The position numbers and the translations under genes were made by a program. Shown in pieces: positions 12,068-24,779 of a stretch of 64,000 nucleotides of DNA (position 1 is its first letter; each line of letters starts with the position of its first letter). The DNA is from Paramecium octaurelia (Eukaryota; Ciliophora; Oligohymenophorea; Peniculida; Parameciidae), in contig CAJJDP010000007.1 of NCBI GenBank assembly GCA_905182995.1, positions 826,551 through 890,550 of the forward strand, read 5' to 3'. The notes beneath the pieces are model-generated. The model saw only the letters and a list, made by a program, of their open reading frames with translations, did no database searches and was not told the DNA's origin.

Positions 12068-15000
12068 ATGGACAAATAACCATTATTACACAACTTTACA
12101 ATCACTCCTAATGACTTATTCTAAATCATAGGTTCTTAAAACACTTCATATACAGCAACTTCTCTATCGCAAATGTTGGACACCGATCTGCAGGTATTGA
12201 ATGCATTATTCTTATTACAAGATGGGACTCGACTCCTCAAATCTTTTCGATCTAAACAAACGAAAGAAGCAGTAAAGATCTTGAATTATAATAGGTTTGG
12301 CACACATAAAATATATGATTCACAAACTATTCGATATCAAGTTTAAATATTGTCTAAATTTAATAGTTAGTCATTCAAATCATCAAGAATAAGTGGCATT
12401 AAATCTTCTTTGCTCTCACTCTAACTAAATTAGCATTATCTATGATGTTTACTGCCTCCAAAAATGTACCTAAACAAAATATTATAGGAAAGAATGGAAT
12501 CAATATTTATTCTGGTATTCTCCTTATTGCAATTGCTAATACGAATATTTAAAACTGATAATCAGGAACTGCTCAATAATTTACGCCAATTTCAAAACAA
12601 AAAAGTTAAATTAAAGAGAAAAGATAGACTCATTACTATATCATCTGACTAAATTGTAGTCGGAGACATCCTCATCTTTGGGGAAGATTAGCTGATTGAA
12701 GTAGATGGCATTCTTATTCCCAATTAATCAAACCAAACCTTACTCTTTGATACCAATACTAACAGACTACCATTTATACGTTCAGGCTCTAAAGTGTTAT
12801 AAGGCAATGGATAATTACTAGTGTTGGCAGTGGGAATCAATACTTATCATATGAAAAAATGTGATTTGAATTTGTAACACGAATACACAACGCCTCTTTA
12901 AGAAAGATTAAATTATTTGCAATAATAACTAATTAAGCTCTTCTTTGTACTAGCAATCATTCCTTTGGTAATTCAATTTATTAATTATTGTTATCATATA
13001 TCGATTTATGAATACTCTTTTGATTTAGTGGAATCCATTCATTCAATTATTAAGTAAAGTTAGATTTCCATCTTGCTATTGTTAATGGTGATGAATGATA
13101 ATCTATAGAAATTTGTATCCACTTATCTTCAATATAATTAAAAGAGAATGAAAAGAGATCGCATCAAATTTCAAAGACCGAGTTCCTGTGAAATATTGGG
13201 CAGAATCAATAATATTTGCACAAGTAAAAGTTAGATATTAACAAATGGCAACACAAGATTGGTACAAATATTTGCTGAGGAATAACTGCTAATGAAATTC
13301 GATATCAAAAAATTAAGATATTCTACCATTCAACTAATTCAGGAGAATATTTGCTTGAATTCAACTGCCAATCCAAAAATTAGCTATAGATCTAATGATA
13401 TTACTGTTTTTGAAAAATTTGGAAATGAAATCGATTGTGCTCTACTTGAATATTGTCATGAATTAGGATAAGATTATACTACTATAAGGAAAAGTTATTA
13501 AAATTAAATTGTATAATATTTTAAATTTAATTCTGATAGAAAAATGATGAGTGTGCTCATTTAATTATAAAATAAATATATATTATACACTAAGGGAGCT
13601 CCAGATATTATTTTAGAAAATTGCACAGACTTTATAAACTGCAAGGGAGAAGTTCAAAAGTATTTTATAAATCATATCTTAAAGATTAACTGAGTAAAAT
13701 AAACAATAAATCTAAAATTAAATCAAGAAATTTGGTGAAGAAAGTTACAGACCCTTGTGTTTAGCCTATAAAACCATAGAAAATAATCTAAATCCTAAAT
13801 CACTAAATGAAAAATAATTGGAGAAACAATTGATCTTCGTAGCATTAATAGCCTTAGAGGATGAAATAAGATAGGGAGTGTAAAGGTCAATCTAATAATG
13901 CAAAGAAGCAGGAGTTATAGTGAGAATGATAACGAATGAGAGTCTAGAATGTTCAATATCATTAAGTAAGAAATGTGGAATATTACCAATGAACTATTAG
14001 CATCAGAAGGACTCCAAGAAGGTTATGACTGGAAGGATTTTCAATGATTTAGTAAAAGGAATCACTTACAAGAAATAAGATGGTTAAATTATACCAAAAA
14101 TCGGTGATATGGATGCCTTCGCTTAGATTGCTGCTGAGTTGCGGGTTCTCGTAAGAGCAAGTCTAGATGAGAAATTGGCCATCATCCAAGGATTAAAGGA
14201 ATTGAATTACGTTGTTGGAGTCTTCAGTCACAGTGATGAGCCTGCGTTTTATCGACTTGCTGATGTTGGTTTCTGTTAGAATTCCAAAATAATACAACAG
14301 TATAATTATATGGTTAGTGTCTCCATTTTAGATGATAACTTCTCTTCTGTTATTTATTCAATAGATTGGGGAAGGAACATTTTTGATGCAGTTAGAAAAT
14401 TCATTTAATTTAAAATAGCTCTTCTCTTATCGTTATCCATCCTACAAGCCTTTAGCATTTTCCATTATTTTAATTAAACCTAATTGTTATGGATCACATT
14501 CATTGTTGACTTTACTGCTTTCTTCATGTATGCCACAGAAATACGTAAATTTACATGTTAATTCAATATAGCTAGTAGAAGACTATACGAAAGATAACAG
14601 AATGAGAGATACCATTTGATTACATCCAATATGTGGAGAAACATCATTTCATAAATAATCTATCAATTACTGGTTTTATTTATCATTTAGCTCTCAACTT
14701 AAAAGTACATTGCAATGAAAAACGGTTTGAATTGCTATCACTTTGACTTAAAATCACACACCCTACTATTTAATACTTTTGTATATCTTTAGATCTTTAA
14801 TTTATTGATTTCTCATAAAATTCGCAAAACTGATATCTGCATTTCAAATAACAAAAGAGAAAGAACAAAGTTAATCATATAACTTGTGTTGATATTTGCG
14901 ATGCAATACTTTGTGGTGTAAGAATATAGTTATTGTTATATTTAGAGAACACTGTAATTTTATTTTTAGCTTATCTAAACTTACTTTGAAAGAATATTTT

Positions 15001-15274
15001 GGATCTCTTTTGATATCCTCTTTTGGTTGTGTTGTCACGTATTAATTAAATCATCTAATTTAGATACCTATTTAAATTCATTAACGATAAATATTTTAAT
15101 TGGATCACACTATTTAGAAGTTAAGATTAGCGAAATCATTATTCATCTTTTGACGAAGTAATAATATAATATCATTTTTAGTTCTTGTAATTTAAATCAA
15201 TTCTTCGTTAAATTAAGAGTTATCCAACTGAAAAAGAGGAGAATAGTGAAATTGAACTTACAGATAAATAATGA
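12068..15274 (+). CDS. Catalytically degenerate P-type Ca2+-ATPase-like protein (pseudo-ATPase)
   Basis: About 1007 residues from eight exons (introns of 28, 23, 26, 22, 25, 35 and 24 nt). The overall plan follows plasma-membrane Ca2+-ATPases: N-terminal RKKQFG segment, VVGDILIFG in the A domain, EKFGNEIDCALLEYC and KGAPDIILENC in the N domain, KKCGIL, LADVGF, DDNFSS, WGRN and KFIQFKIALLL entering the C-terminal membrane half, and TFIVDFTAFF for TM6. But each catalytic motif is replaced: PEGLP by MNDNL, DKTGT by SKSQI (the phosphorylated Asp is Ser), TGES is missing, TGD is TNE and GDGxND is SHSDEP. The frame is otherwise intact, with an acidic C-terminus ending at 15272-15274. Family knowledge says it cannot form the aspartyl-phosphate; a regulatory or structural role is inference. 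Confidence 0.85.
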
Positions 15275-15370
15275 TAAAATTTTTATTATCTAAATAATTC
15301 ATAATTAATACAATCTATATTTCATCATAATGATAATTTCATAGCCTTTTTATAAAAGATATTATATATT

Positions 15371-17424
15371 TCAAAATTAATTTTAAATTAATTATTCTGT
15401 TACTTTATAATAAATTGGATCTACCTTCTGTCCTATTATTCTATCTATCGAAAATCTATTTTAGAATTTCCCATAATCTTATTTGCATTACTAAATCATC
15501 AAGATTAATTCTTTGCAGTTGTTCAAACCTTCAACAATAAACAAAATTTATTATAGCTAAAATTATTCAATTTTTACTTCAGAATTTATTTTGCTGTCAG
15601 ACGACCTCTATCCTGTTGGTTAGTGTAAATTCAATAGCAACCTATTAAGACCCATGTCTATATAATACATAGCTATCTCATAAATAGTATTACTCTCATT
15701 TAGACAATCATTACAAGAAGAACCTAGAATTGGGTCGATCTGAAAATCTTATTTTAAGAAAAAACTATTTACTATTTCTAAGAGCTTATACCAAGGTACT
15801 CTAAAAGTGTTTCATATATTTTAATTAATATTCAGAAATTGCTGAACAAAATTCATTAAACTATTCACTTTCTTTGTACCTATCATAATCTAAAAGTGAA
15901 AAGTGATTATCCAATTTATTTTCTTTATCCATGATTTAAGATAATTGGCAGATTTTTATGACTATGCATTTTCCTAAGATTAGCAAAATCTTATCTCGAA
16001 TTTCAAATTAAAAAAATTTAGAATTGGCTAAATGTAATGAAAACTTAAATAAGTATCGACAATAGTTTAAATAAAATAACAGAATTTCATTGTTAGCCTT
16101 AAATTCAGCACTTAATTAGGAATTTTATTGCATTCTAATATTGTTATTATTAGTTTATTGATATGAAGTATTTTAAGAATGTTTCATTTTTTATTATTGC
16201 AATTAAATCTAATTTTAACTAGATGATCTTTAACTTACATCCTTTTAAACCTAATACTTTTCATTCTATTCTTATAAATCAATTTAAAGAGTGCTATAAT
16301 CTTTGTTTGAAATTCTTTTGAAATATTGAGTCTAGCTTCTTTTATTCTTCTTTACTAAAGAGTTATTAATAGATGAAGTAATGTTTGTAATTTCTTAGAA
16401 AGGATCTTCCTACAAAAAACTATTGAAATGTTTTGATTATATGATTTGATGTTCAAACATATCTTTCACATTAAATCTTAAATAATCATCTTTTTATAAG
16501 CATTTTTTAATGAAATCTTTTGACAACTCTGAAACTGATGGTGTCTAAGGTATGATTAATTGTTAATTAAGTATATTAGATAATAATGCTGCTTCTGATT
16601 AAGCAATAAAAGGTGTTCTACCTAAATTAAATTTAACAAATTTTTACCAAAAAGCATCTCAAAATACACTACTCCTACAGCCCATACATCTCCTTTTTCA
16701 GAATAGTCATAATCTCCTAATGCTTGTGGCGACATGTATAGAGGAGTACCTACATTGATATTTCTTTACTAAATTCTTGCTTACCAAATAGGTATAGCAA
16801 ATCCAAAGTCAGCTAATTTTGGTTCATTCCCACTTAAGAGAATATTAGCTGGTTTAATGTCTCTATGGATAAATCCTTTTAGATTTATTTCGTTTATTGC
16901 ATGTACAATTGCTTACAATATTCTAATTGCTTCTGGTTCTTTGATTTTCAAATTTTTTCTAATAAATTTTTCTAGATCTCCCTTCATAAAATCAGGATAA
17001 TACCGAATCACAAAATTCTGTGATGATATAAGTGTTATTTTCTGTTTAATATACATCAAAAAGCTTAAGAATATTCTAGTGATTGAACGATTTCAACGCT
17101 CTGATCTCATTTTTTAATAATTATGTGTGTATCTATTACTTCATGTCGATCACCTAAACGAAGATATTTTTATACTTTAATAGCTACATTCTATGAGGTT
17201 CTTTCATCTCTTCCTTTATAAACTCTACTACTGAATCCTTTACCTATTTCTTGGTCTATAGCATATGAATAATGATCAATTGCTTTTCGTTTTTCGTTAC
17301 GCCCTCTAGCACCTTCAACTTCACATTTGTAAATTGCAATATATACCTTATGAAAGAAGATGTTAAGGCAAATAAGTAGGAGTTTTGAACATATTTTGAT
17401 ATAAATTAATAAAAGAGGGTTCAT
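15371..17424 (-). CDS. ULK/ATG1-like protein kinase with long C-terminal region
   Basis: 653 residues, five exons (22, 22, 26 and 22-nt introns). Kinase motifs: EIGKGFSSRVYKG loop, VAIKVID, FCDSGDLEKFI, HRDIKPANIL, DFGFA, GTPLYMSPQ (Gln where most kinases have Glu in APE) and GDVWAVGVVYFEM. The C-terminal 330 residues begin with Ser/Gln/Asn-rich linker and end in a helical block, which resembles the layout of ATG1/ULK kinases with their tandem helical (EAT/MIT-like) tail; that tail assignment is inference. ATG1 kinases start autophagy. The N-terminus is uncertain: the chosen ATG gives a hydrophobic first 35 residues ahead of the kinase, and an unseen intron there would change it. Confidence 0.8.
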
Positions 17425-17569
17425 CGATTGAATTGATCGAGATTTTGAATAATATACGGTCAACTAAATTTTTAGTTTCTATTAAACTATTTTATAAATA
17501 AATTATTATTATAAATACATAATTTAAATTTATATTTAAGAAAATTTTCATTAAATTTGATTCTATAAA

Positions 17570-17779
17570 ATGAAAGTCTAACAGATATCATAATTAAGGG
17601 ATTTTGAGCAAAAGAGAAGGAGGATAGTTGTTCAACATTATTAATCAATTAGTTAAGGATACTTGGATTAATATTTCAATTATTAAAATTCAATATATGT
17701 AGTAGTATTTTACTTAAATTTGTGTACTCTTATATACTATTCATAAATAAATTAATTTAGTGATAAAGTTAAATTATGA
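17570..17779 (+). CDS. Doubtful short ORF in spacer
   Basis: A 69-codon frame, basic then hydrophobic, between two divergent genes (spacer 17425-17902). No motif, and the length is within chance for this code. The rest of the spacer is AT-rich and shows nothing else. Confidence 0.2.
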
Positions 17780-17902
17780 AAATATGTAAAATATTTAATT
17801 TTTTATTATCATGATGCAACATGGAGTTTATTTTTGTTTGCCTTAAATTTAAATCCTATTTTACATTTTTATGAATTATTCAATAATTAATCAATTTTTT
17901 TA

Positions 17903-19183
17903 ATGGATTAGCTTTTAAACATGAGGCCCAGTCCTAAATCATCATATTTTCGATCTTCACCCGGATCAAAACTATCTTTTTAAAGTGAAGATGATAGGGA
18001 TACGGCATTGTCATCCGATTTTACTCCTAAGCCTAAGCCAAAACCATTATAAGGGATGTCTCCTACTAATTTTTCACCTGAAAACGATGAAACATATAAA
18101 AGTTCACAAAAACAAGAATCCATGAAACAAGTTAAAAGTATTTCCTCTCATTATCATTGTAGTTCCAAAATTATCTAGATTCAGTACTTAAAGAATAATA
18201 ACAGTGAATGAAGGAGATAAAGACGAAGAACCAGAAATAATAGACAAGGAGACTTAATAACATTAAATTCAATCGGCTCTGGTAATCGGTGACTAGACTA
18301 CAGCTATGGAAGAGCAATTGAAAAAGATTGAGGAAAAAATAAAAGTAAACCCAAAACTGAAATAAATCAAATCCAAGCCTATTTCAATGAGAAATTTTAA
18401 AAAGGTTGGAGAATCCAAATAGGACAAGCTAATTGATCACCCATTTCGACATCTTGTCTTCAATCCAACCATATCAGAAGAGACCTTCGATAAACACCTA
18501 CGCATAACTCAGAGAGGTCTAATTTATTCTAAAAGATGTTTAAAAGGTCCATCTGATTAATTTATTGAAAAGAAAAAGATTTCTCTTAATAGAAATAATC
18601 CCTACATATTGAATACAATCTTTTTGGATCTTGACGAGACCCTTGTTCACGCTAGTCTCTAAAAAGATAACTCTTAAGTCAAAATAAACTAAATAAATGA
18701 TGATGGCAGCGAAACAGAAGTAAATATATTTCATTATCCTAGATTGGTATCAACATTAGACCTTATACTCAATATTTTTTGTAAGAACTATCACAATTTT
18801 ATACAGTATATATTTACACAGCATCTTCATAATAGTATGCATAGGCTATTATAAACTATCTTGATCCTAAGAGACAGTACATTAGTGGAATTCTCAACAG
18901 AACTAATTGCATGGAAACAAAAAATGGATTCTTTATTAAAGACTTAAGAATTATTACCGATTTAGATCTTAATAAGACTTTATTCGTTGATAATCTAGTC
19001 CATTCTTTCGGACTTCAGATAGACAATGGAATTCCAATCTTGGAATGGAATGATAATGTGGATGATTTGGAACTCAAGTATTTGCTTGAATATTTGGTTG
19101 ATGCATCCGAATAGCCTAATTTAAGAGAGTTTAACGTAGCTCATATGTAATTAGATCAATTACTTGATTACATAATTAAGTGA
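17903..19183 (+). CDS. FCP1/SCP-type CTD-like phosphatase (HAD superfamily)
   Basis: A 410-residue protein with two introns (25 and 23 nt). The first 215 residues are Ser/Pro-rich and disordered-looking. The catalytic domain follows: FLDLDETLVH carries the DxDxT nucleophile motif, then INIRPYTQYFLQEL, YIYTASSQQYA (motif with conserved Thr/Ser), DPKRQYISGIL with the family's Arg, LFVDNLVHSFGLQ (the acidic motif) and NGIPILEWNDNVDD. These enzymes remove phosphate from serine on RNA polymerase II CTD, SMADs or other targets; the ciliate substrate is unknown. The short C-terminal helix ends at TGA 19181-19183. Strong family call. Confidence 0.9.
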
Positions 19184-19590
19184 TGATTAATATCTTTCAT
19201 TTTAGTCAATTTTATTTGTTATTTTATATTTATTTTATGTATCAAAATCTATATCTTAAAACAACAGTGTTTTGATAATAGCAATATTTTAATACACAAA
19301 CTGATATTGATAACAAATTGTTAAGATTATTTACTTTGATTATCAAATTACAAATAAAATAAAATAAGTTTTTAATTTTATGAAGATATCTATTTAATCA
19401 AATGAGTACTTTCGAAGCTCAGAGAATAATCTAACAAAGTTCTTTCATCTCTATAATTATTATAATCTACGGAATTTAAAAGGAGGTTTAGATTCATTTT
19501 GAAATTTGGATTTATAGATATAATATATATGAGAAAGTGGTTGATCGATTTCAAAAAAATTTTTAATCTTTTATATTTTTTTAAATAAAA
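19184..19590. other. Intergenic, no gene seen
   Basis: About 400 AT-rich bases between the phosphatase and RPL10. Open frames are short and repetitive. The 3' half should contain the RPL10 promoter; a run of T and A precedes its ATG. Confidence 0.5.
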
Positions 19591-20296
19591 ATGGGCAGAA
19601 GACCAGCAAGATGCTATAGAGTGAGTAATGGTAAACCATTCCCCAAGTCCAGATATAACAGAGGTGTTCCAGATGCTAAAATTAGAATCTATGATGTCGG
19701 AAGAAAGAAGGCCAACGTTGATGAATTCCCAGTATTGAATAATTAATATGATTTAGGCTGCCATCCACATTGTTTCAGATGAAAAGGAATAAATCTCATC
19801 AGAAGCCTTAGAAGCATGCAGAGTCGCCATCAATAAATATATGATTAAGAAAGTCGGAAAAGACGCATTCCATCTTAGATGCAGAGTCCACCCATGGCAC
19901 GTACTCAGAATCAACAAGATGCTTTCATGTGCTGGTGCAGATAGACTTTAAACTGGTATGAGAGGTGCCTTCGGTAAACCAAATGGCTTGTGCGCCAGAG
20001 TCAAAATTGGCAGCATTCTTTACTCTTTGAGATGCAAGGATGCTTCAATCAATCACGCTATGGAAGCCTTGAGAAGAGGAAAGAATAAGTTCCCAGGAAG
20101 ATAAAAGATTGTTGTCTCAGCCAAATGGGGATTCACTAACTATTTCAGATCTGACTATCTCAAATATAAGGCTAATGTAATAATACAATATATTAATATA
20201 TAGGATGAATTATAATACTATGGTACTCACGTTCACAAATTGAGACAACATGGTAAATTGGATAAATTGAAGATTTTCTAAGCCCTTAGAAAATGA
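19591..20296 (+). CDS. RPL10: 60S ribosomal protein L10 (uL16, QM protein)
   Basis: 217 residues with two introns (25 and 27 nt). The start [10 protein letters not shown] is diagnostic, followed by [66 protein letters not shown] and the C-terminal [17 protein letters not shown]. uL16 is one of the last proteins to join the 60S subunit and lies near the peptidyl-transferase centre. The length agrees with the family (about 214-220). The second intron, late in the gene, begins after KYKAN. No irregularity. Confidence 0.98.
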
Positions 20297-20634
20297 TTTG
20301 TTAGAATAATCATATCATATATTAAATTATCGTATTTTAACATAGTTTCTAATCCTGAGTTATGATCCTTTTCACCATTTTATTATTATTATTATTATTC
20401 TTAAATAATGATATTTGAGAATAGATCCTTCAATTAAGGAATTTGAAATTAGTAATATAGTTATTAGAGGATAATTTAAATTAATCTATTATTTTTAAGT
20501 TATTCACTTTTCCAAATATGAATTAATAATGATCTCATTTTTTTCAATTTATAATAGGAATTCTAAGATTATTCATAATAAAATGAATAAATGGAGGCTT
20601 GTTTCTGAAGAATTTATTAAATTTTAATAATATT

Positions 20635-22091
20635 ATGTTATTAAATCTAATTCAAATAATTTTCTTCAACTTATTTGTTTGGATTATAAAACCAATACTT
20701 GCCTTTGGACTATCACTTTTGTACTATTTCACTTATTCAACAATCGTATTCACAGATTTTATCCTTTCACTATTTGTAAGAGATTGTGAAATAAGAAATA
20801 AAAATTTCATAAATCAAGTTAGAATTAAAGTCAATGAGTTACGTCCATATCCAGGAGTGTACACATCAGCAAGTATATATATTACATTATTAATTAAGCT
20901 GACATGATTACAGAGAAAGGATATAATTTAGAAATTCATCAAATCTTAACAGAAGATGGATACATTCTTACCGCTTGGAGAATGTACAAAAAAATAAACA
21001 AGGAATATCAATACCCTATGTAAAAATAACACATATTTATTCTTAGTGTACTCCAACATGGTTTGCTTGATAGTTCATGGTCTTGGTTTATTAATAATAC
21101 TAATGAACAAACTCTACCTTATATCTTAGCAGATAAAGGCTATGATGTTTGGCTGACCAATAATAGAGGAAATAAATATTCTATGGGACACAGCAAGATT
21201 CCAGGAGTTCAATACAATAAAAAATATTGGAATTTCAGTTTTGATGATATATAGAAATACGATTTCAAAGCAATAGTAAGTCATGTTAAGAGAGCTACTT
21301 AAAAAGAGAAGGTAATTTACATAGGCCACTCCTAAGGTTCAACTTAAGCATTTGCTTACTTGTCAAATAATATAGATTTCTAAGAAAATTTGAAATGCTT
21401 TATTGCCTTGGGACCTGTTATTTACATTAAGAATTCAGTATTTATTATAATATTATTATAATAGAAATCAGTATTTCTTTAATTTGCTGTAAAATCATGG
21501 ATATTTGAATTTACCAGGTTAATTGGCATACCTTACTTTTTTGTTTTTGATGATTGCTTTAATTTAAAAATTGGAGCACTTTGTGATATGATTCCTTGGA
21601 TCTACAGAAAATTCTTGTTCGCAATTACCAATCTGATTTGTGGATATCCATTATAAAACAAAATAGATCTCAAGAAGTTTGGATTTATGGTGTCACATGA
21701 ACCTGGGGGTACATCAACAAAAACATTAGTTTAATGGTAAAAGTATATGGTAATTGATTTTAGGATGTAATTCTATAGAAATGGAACATTTTCATATTTT
21801 GATTATGGCAGATCCAGAAATATCACTGAGTATGGTTAATCTGTTCCTCCAAAATATAATGTTGAAAATCTTAGTTAATTAAAAATACCAAAATATTTTT
21901 ATATTGGATCCAAGGATGTAATTGCTGATGAAAAAGATCTTCAAAAAACCATCCCATTATTTGACCCATCCACTCTCTAAATAAAAATAATAAATGATTA
22001 TGCTCATTTAGATTATGTTTGGGCAATTGATGCTCACAAGAGGCTGTACCCCGATATTTTAGAAAATATCGAATAAAATTAAACATTATGA
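20635..22091 (+). CDS. Acid lipase-like alpha/beta hydrolase
   Basis: About 450-460 residues. An N-terminal hydrophobic stretch (about residues 1-40) looks like a signal anchor. The catalytic part resembles lysosomal/gastric acid lipases: GYNLEIHQILTEDGYIL at the start, the oxyanion-side QHGLLDSSWSW, ADKGYDVWLTNNRGN, the nucleophile elbow GHSQGS, and the C-terminal DYAHLDYVWAIDA giving the His (and nearby Asp) of the triad. Introns of 26, 27 and 21 nt are needed for the conserved reading; a further 27-nt one near GPVIYIKNS is possible because it is phase-neutral. The upstream sequence has an in-frame TGA before any other ATG, so the start is as given unless a 5' intron exists. Likely role: triacylglycerol or sterol-ester hydrolysis in digestive vacuoles. 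Confidence 0.88.
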
Positions 22092-22151
22092 TAAAGTCAA
22101 TATAAATCCTATAAATTAATAAAAATTATTAGTTAAATAAATACATCTAAA

Positions 22152-24745
22152 ATGAATATCAGTTCTTATGAAATTGAATTGCCTATAAATAAATTATCTC
22201 CATATTAACAACTATACCGAGGAAGACACAAAAATGGTTAAGTTTATCTGTTGCACATATTTCCAAGATAATATTTAACCTAAGAAATGATTGACTAAAT
22301 AAGTTTTAGAGAAAAATAGTTTGACTTTGTGTTTGAGAAAATAGAATCTAAAGAAGCCATACTAATTTCTTATTTAGATAGTGCTTTTTGGATTAATTTG
22401 GAATAATAGATAAAAATAGAGTAATTGAAATCTCTTTATTAACAATTGTATCAAAAATATTCCATTTTAGATGGGAATTTAGATTTCAACCCTGATTTCA
22501 TTTTTACATATGAAGGTTAGATATTTGTTTTGGATTACGGAATAGATGATTTTGTAACTAAAAAATACAGAGATTTCGAATACACAACAAAAACTAAAAC
22601 CTATCTCTTTGGTTTATTGCTCTTAAACCTTAATTGCCCAAAAAGCATGACTGATAAAATCTATTAATGCAAGGACTAGTATTAAATTGATTATTATATC
22701 AAATAAGAAGCAGAAAATAATCACTTAAACTATGATATTTTAGAATCAATCCTCAAAATGGTTAAATTGGATCCTACTCAAAGACCTACATTCTAAGAAC
22801 TAGGCTAGTGGAGATTGTTTTATTAAAAATAATAGGTCAAGAAACACAGTTCTAGTGTAATAGACTTTACAAATACTATCATTCCTTCAAATAACACAAC
22901 TAGTTTTCATTCATCATAAAGAGCTATTAAATAATAAAACTACCAAACCAACAATTAATTAGATTCAATTCATAATGAATCTGTCAGAGCAGCTATTCAA
23001 AAATAACAAAGATAAATTCCAATTTCCAATTATAAATGCTCATCCTATGATTTTGCATCAGCAACTATGACTAAAAATCTATAAAATAAAAAATAATCTG
23101 CCTCTAATATAAATAAGAATAATATAACATAGCAAACATTTTATTAAAATGGAAATGGATAACAAAACTCTTAATAAAGTGCAATCTCGAACTATAAAAC
23201 CTAAAATTATTTCATTTATTAAAAGCCTGTACTCTCTCAATAAAAGTTATAATAGCCACTTCTAAGCAGAGACTCTAACAAATCTTAATAGGTACAAAAA
23301 TTAGAAAGAAATTCTCCATTTATGTCTGATGGATCCTAAATACCTGATATTATAATTAATAAACCTGTAATGAATCATGTAGCAAATGCATAAAAAATAG
23401 TCAAACATTCAAACAACGATATCTCAACGAGATACCACCAAAACCAACAAATTACTAATTTATCATATTTAAATGTTCCAAATTCAAACTAAACTGAAAA
23501 ATTTTAGAACACACAAATTCCAAATTCACACATTAATCAAGATAATTCTAAATCTCCTTTTTTAAATTTACCTAATTAATAATTAAAAGAATCTATAAAC
23601 ATAGATAAGGAAGAGTATGGTTATTAAAATAAATAATAAGAAGGGCTGAAACAACATAAGTTAAAAACACCTGCTCAAGTATAATTAAATACAAAAGAAG
23701 ATGATAAAATTGAAGATTTAATCTTATCTGACTAGGTTAATTCTAACTAAAATACAATTTAGACTAAACAGAAGAATTAATAGATATAAGGTAAAAAATA
23801 AGAATTCATCAAAAAACCTTTATAGGATTACTAAATAATAACGCCGAAACCTAATTTAGATTAAAAATATGAATTAGGAAACAAAGATTATTATTAATAA
23901 AATCCTTAAAATTTAGAAATTTTGGATTTTTAGGATCCAAAATTTTTAATTCCTTAAGATTAATTTAATAGAAATTAAGATAATCAAATTTAATAAAACG
24001 TAAAGTTTGCTGATTATATAAAAAAGTATCATTTTATCTATATTAGATATTTTCATTATTTATCAATTATAGAATATATTTTTCTCACCGTTAATGACTT
24101 GAATCAAAAATTATTGCTATCAGGAAAATAATGGATTGTTCCACTTGCCTTAGTTTATAAAGTATTAATATATATAACGGTTAGAGAGGATATGTAATCA
24201 GAAGACTTCTGCTTCAAGATGTATAACAGGAAAAGAATATTTTCGAATTTCCAGATTTCATCGCATTTAAATAATCTCAATAGTATTAATAAATGTAAGC
24301 TACTATAACACAATAAAATGAGAAGGTAGAAAAGGAATTTTAAATATATTTGGAGAAGGCTTGTAGTTATCTTATCACAATGGAAGATACATCCTAATAG
24401 AAATTAGGACCATAATTAACTTTAAATCTCAAGACATGCACAAAGATTTAAACATAAAAATATCTATATACCTAATTATATCCTAAGATTAAGTCCTCTC
24501 TGGCAAAAGCCTAAGCTGGGAATTTACAGAATAACTAATTTTTGTAGAGGGATTGGATCTAATCTAAGTTATTGTGCTTATATACTATACTAATCATTGA
24601 TTTAGATTTGTACTAAATGGAGTCTTAAAACTTTAAAGAATCAACATTCATTGAATATAGAAAAAATAAAGATAATGATCTAGTTTAAATTCATTGCAAT
24701 GAATTAGAAATAACAATTAATAAACTTCCATAATTTAATGCATGA
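22152..24745 (+). CDS. Pseudokinase-like protein with long Gln/Asn-rich region
   Basis: 856 residues, one 23-nt intron late in the gene. The first 235 residues thread onto a kinase fold: QLYRGRHKNGQVYLLHIF where the ATP lysine strand should be (no Lys), NPDFIFTYEG in place of the catalytic-loop Asn region with no HRD, VLDYG instead of DFG, FGLLLLNLNC as helix F and LKMVKLDPTQRPTFQEL as the end of the C-lobe. So the scaffold is kinase-like without catalytic residues. Residues about 240-600 are dominated by Gln, Asn, Ser and Lys, with mixed CAA, TAA and TAG codons. The C-terminal 230 residues are helical (IRRLLLQDVQQEK). Function unknown; a scaffold role is a guess. Confidence 0.65.
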
Positions 24746-24756
24746 ATTAAAATATC

Positions 24757-24771
24757 TATATATATATATAT
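24757..24771. repeat. (TA)n tract
   Basis: An alternating AT run in the 34-bp convergent gap between two genes. Low complexity only; no mobile element around it. Confidence 0.6.
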
Positions 24772-24779
24772 TTATTGAA

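Noticed and set aside
15958-16161. Plus-strand 67-codon ORF with a hydrophobic C-terminus
   Set aside because: It lies antisense inside the C-terminal region of the ULK-like kinase, whose minus-strand frame continues through it; read as an antisense shadow.
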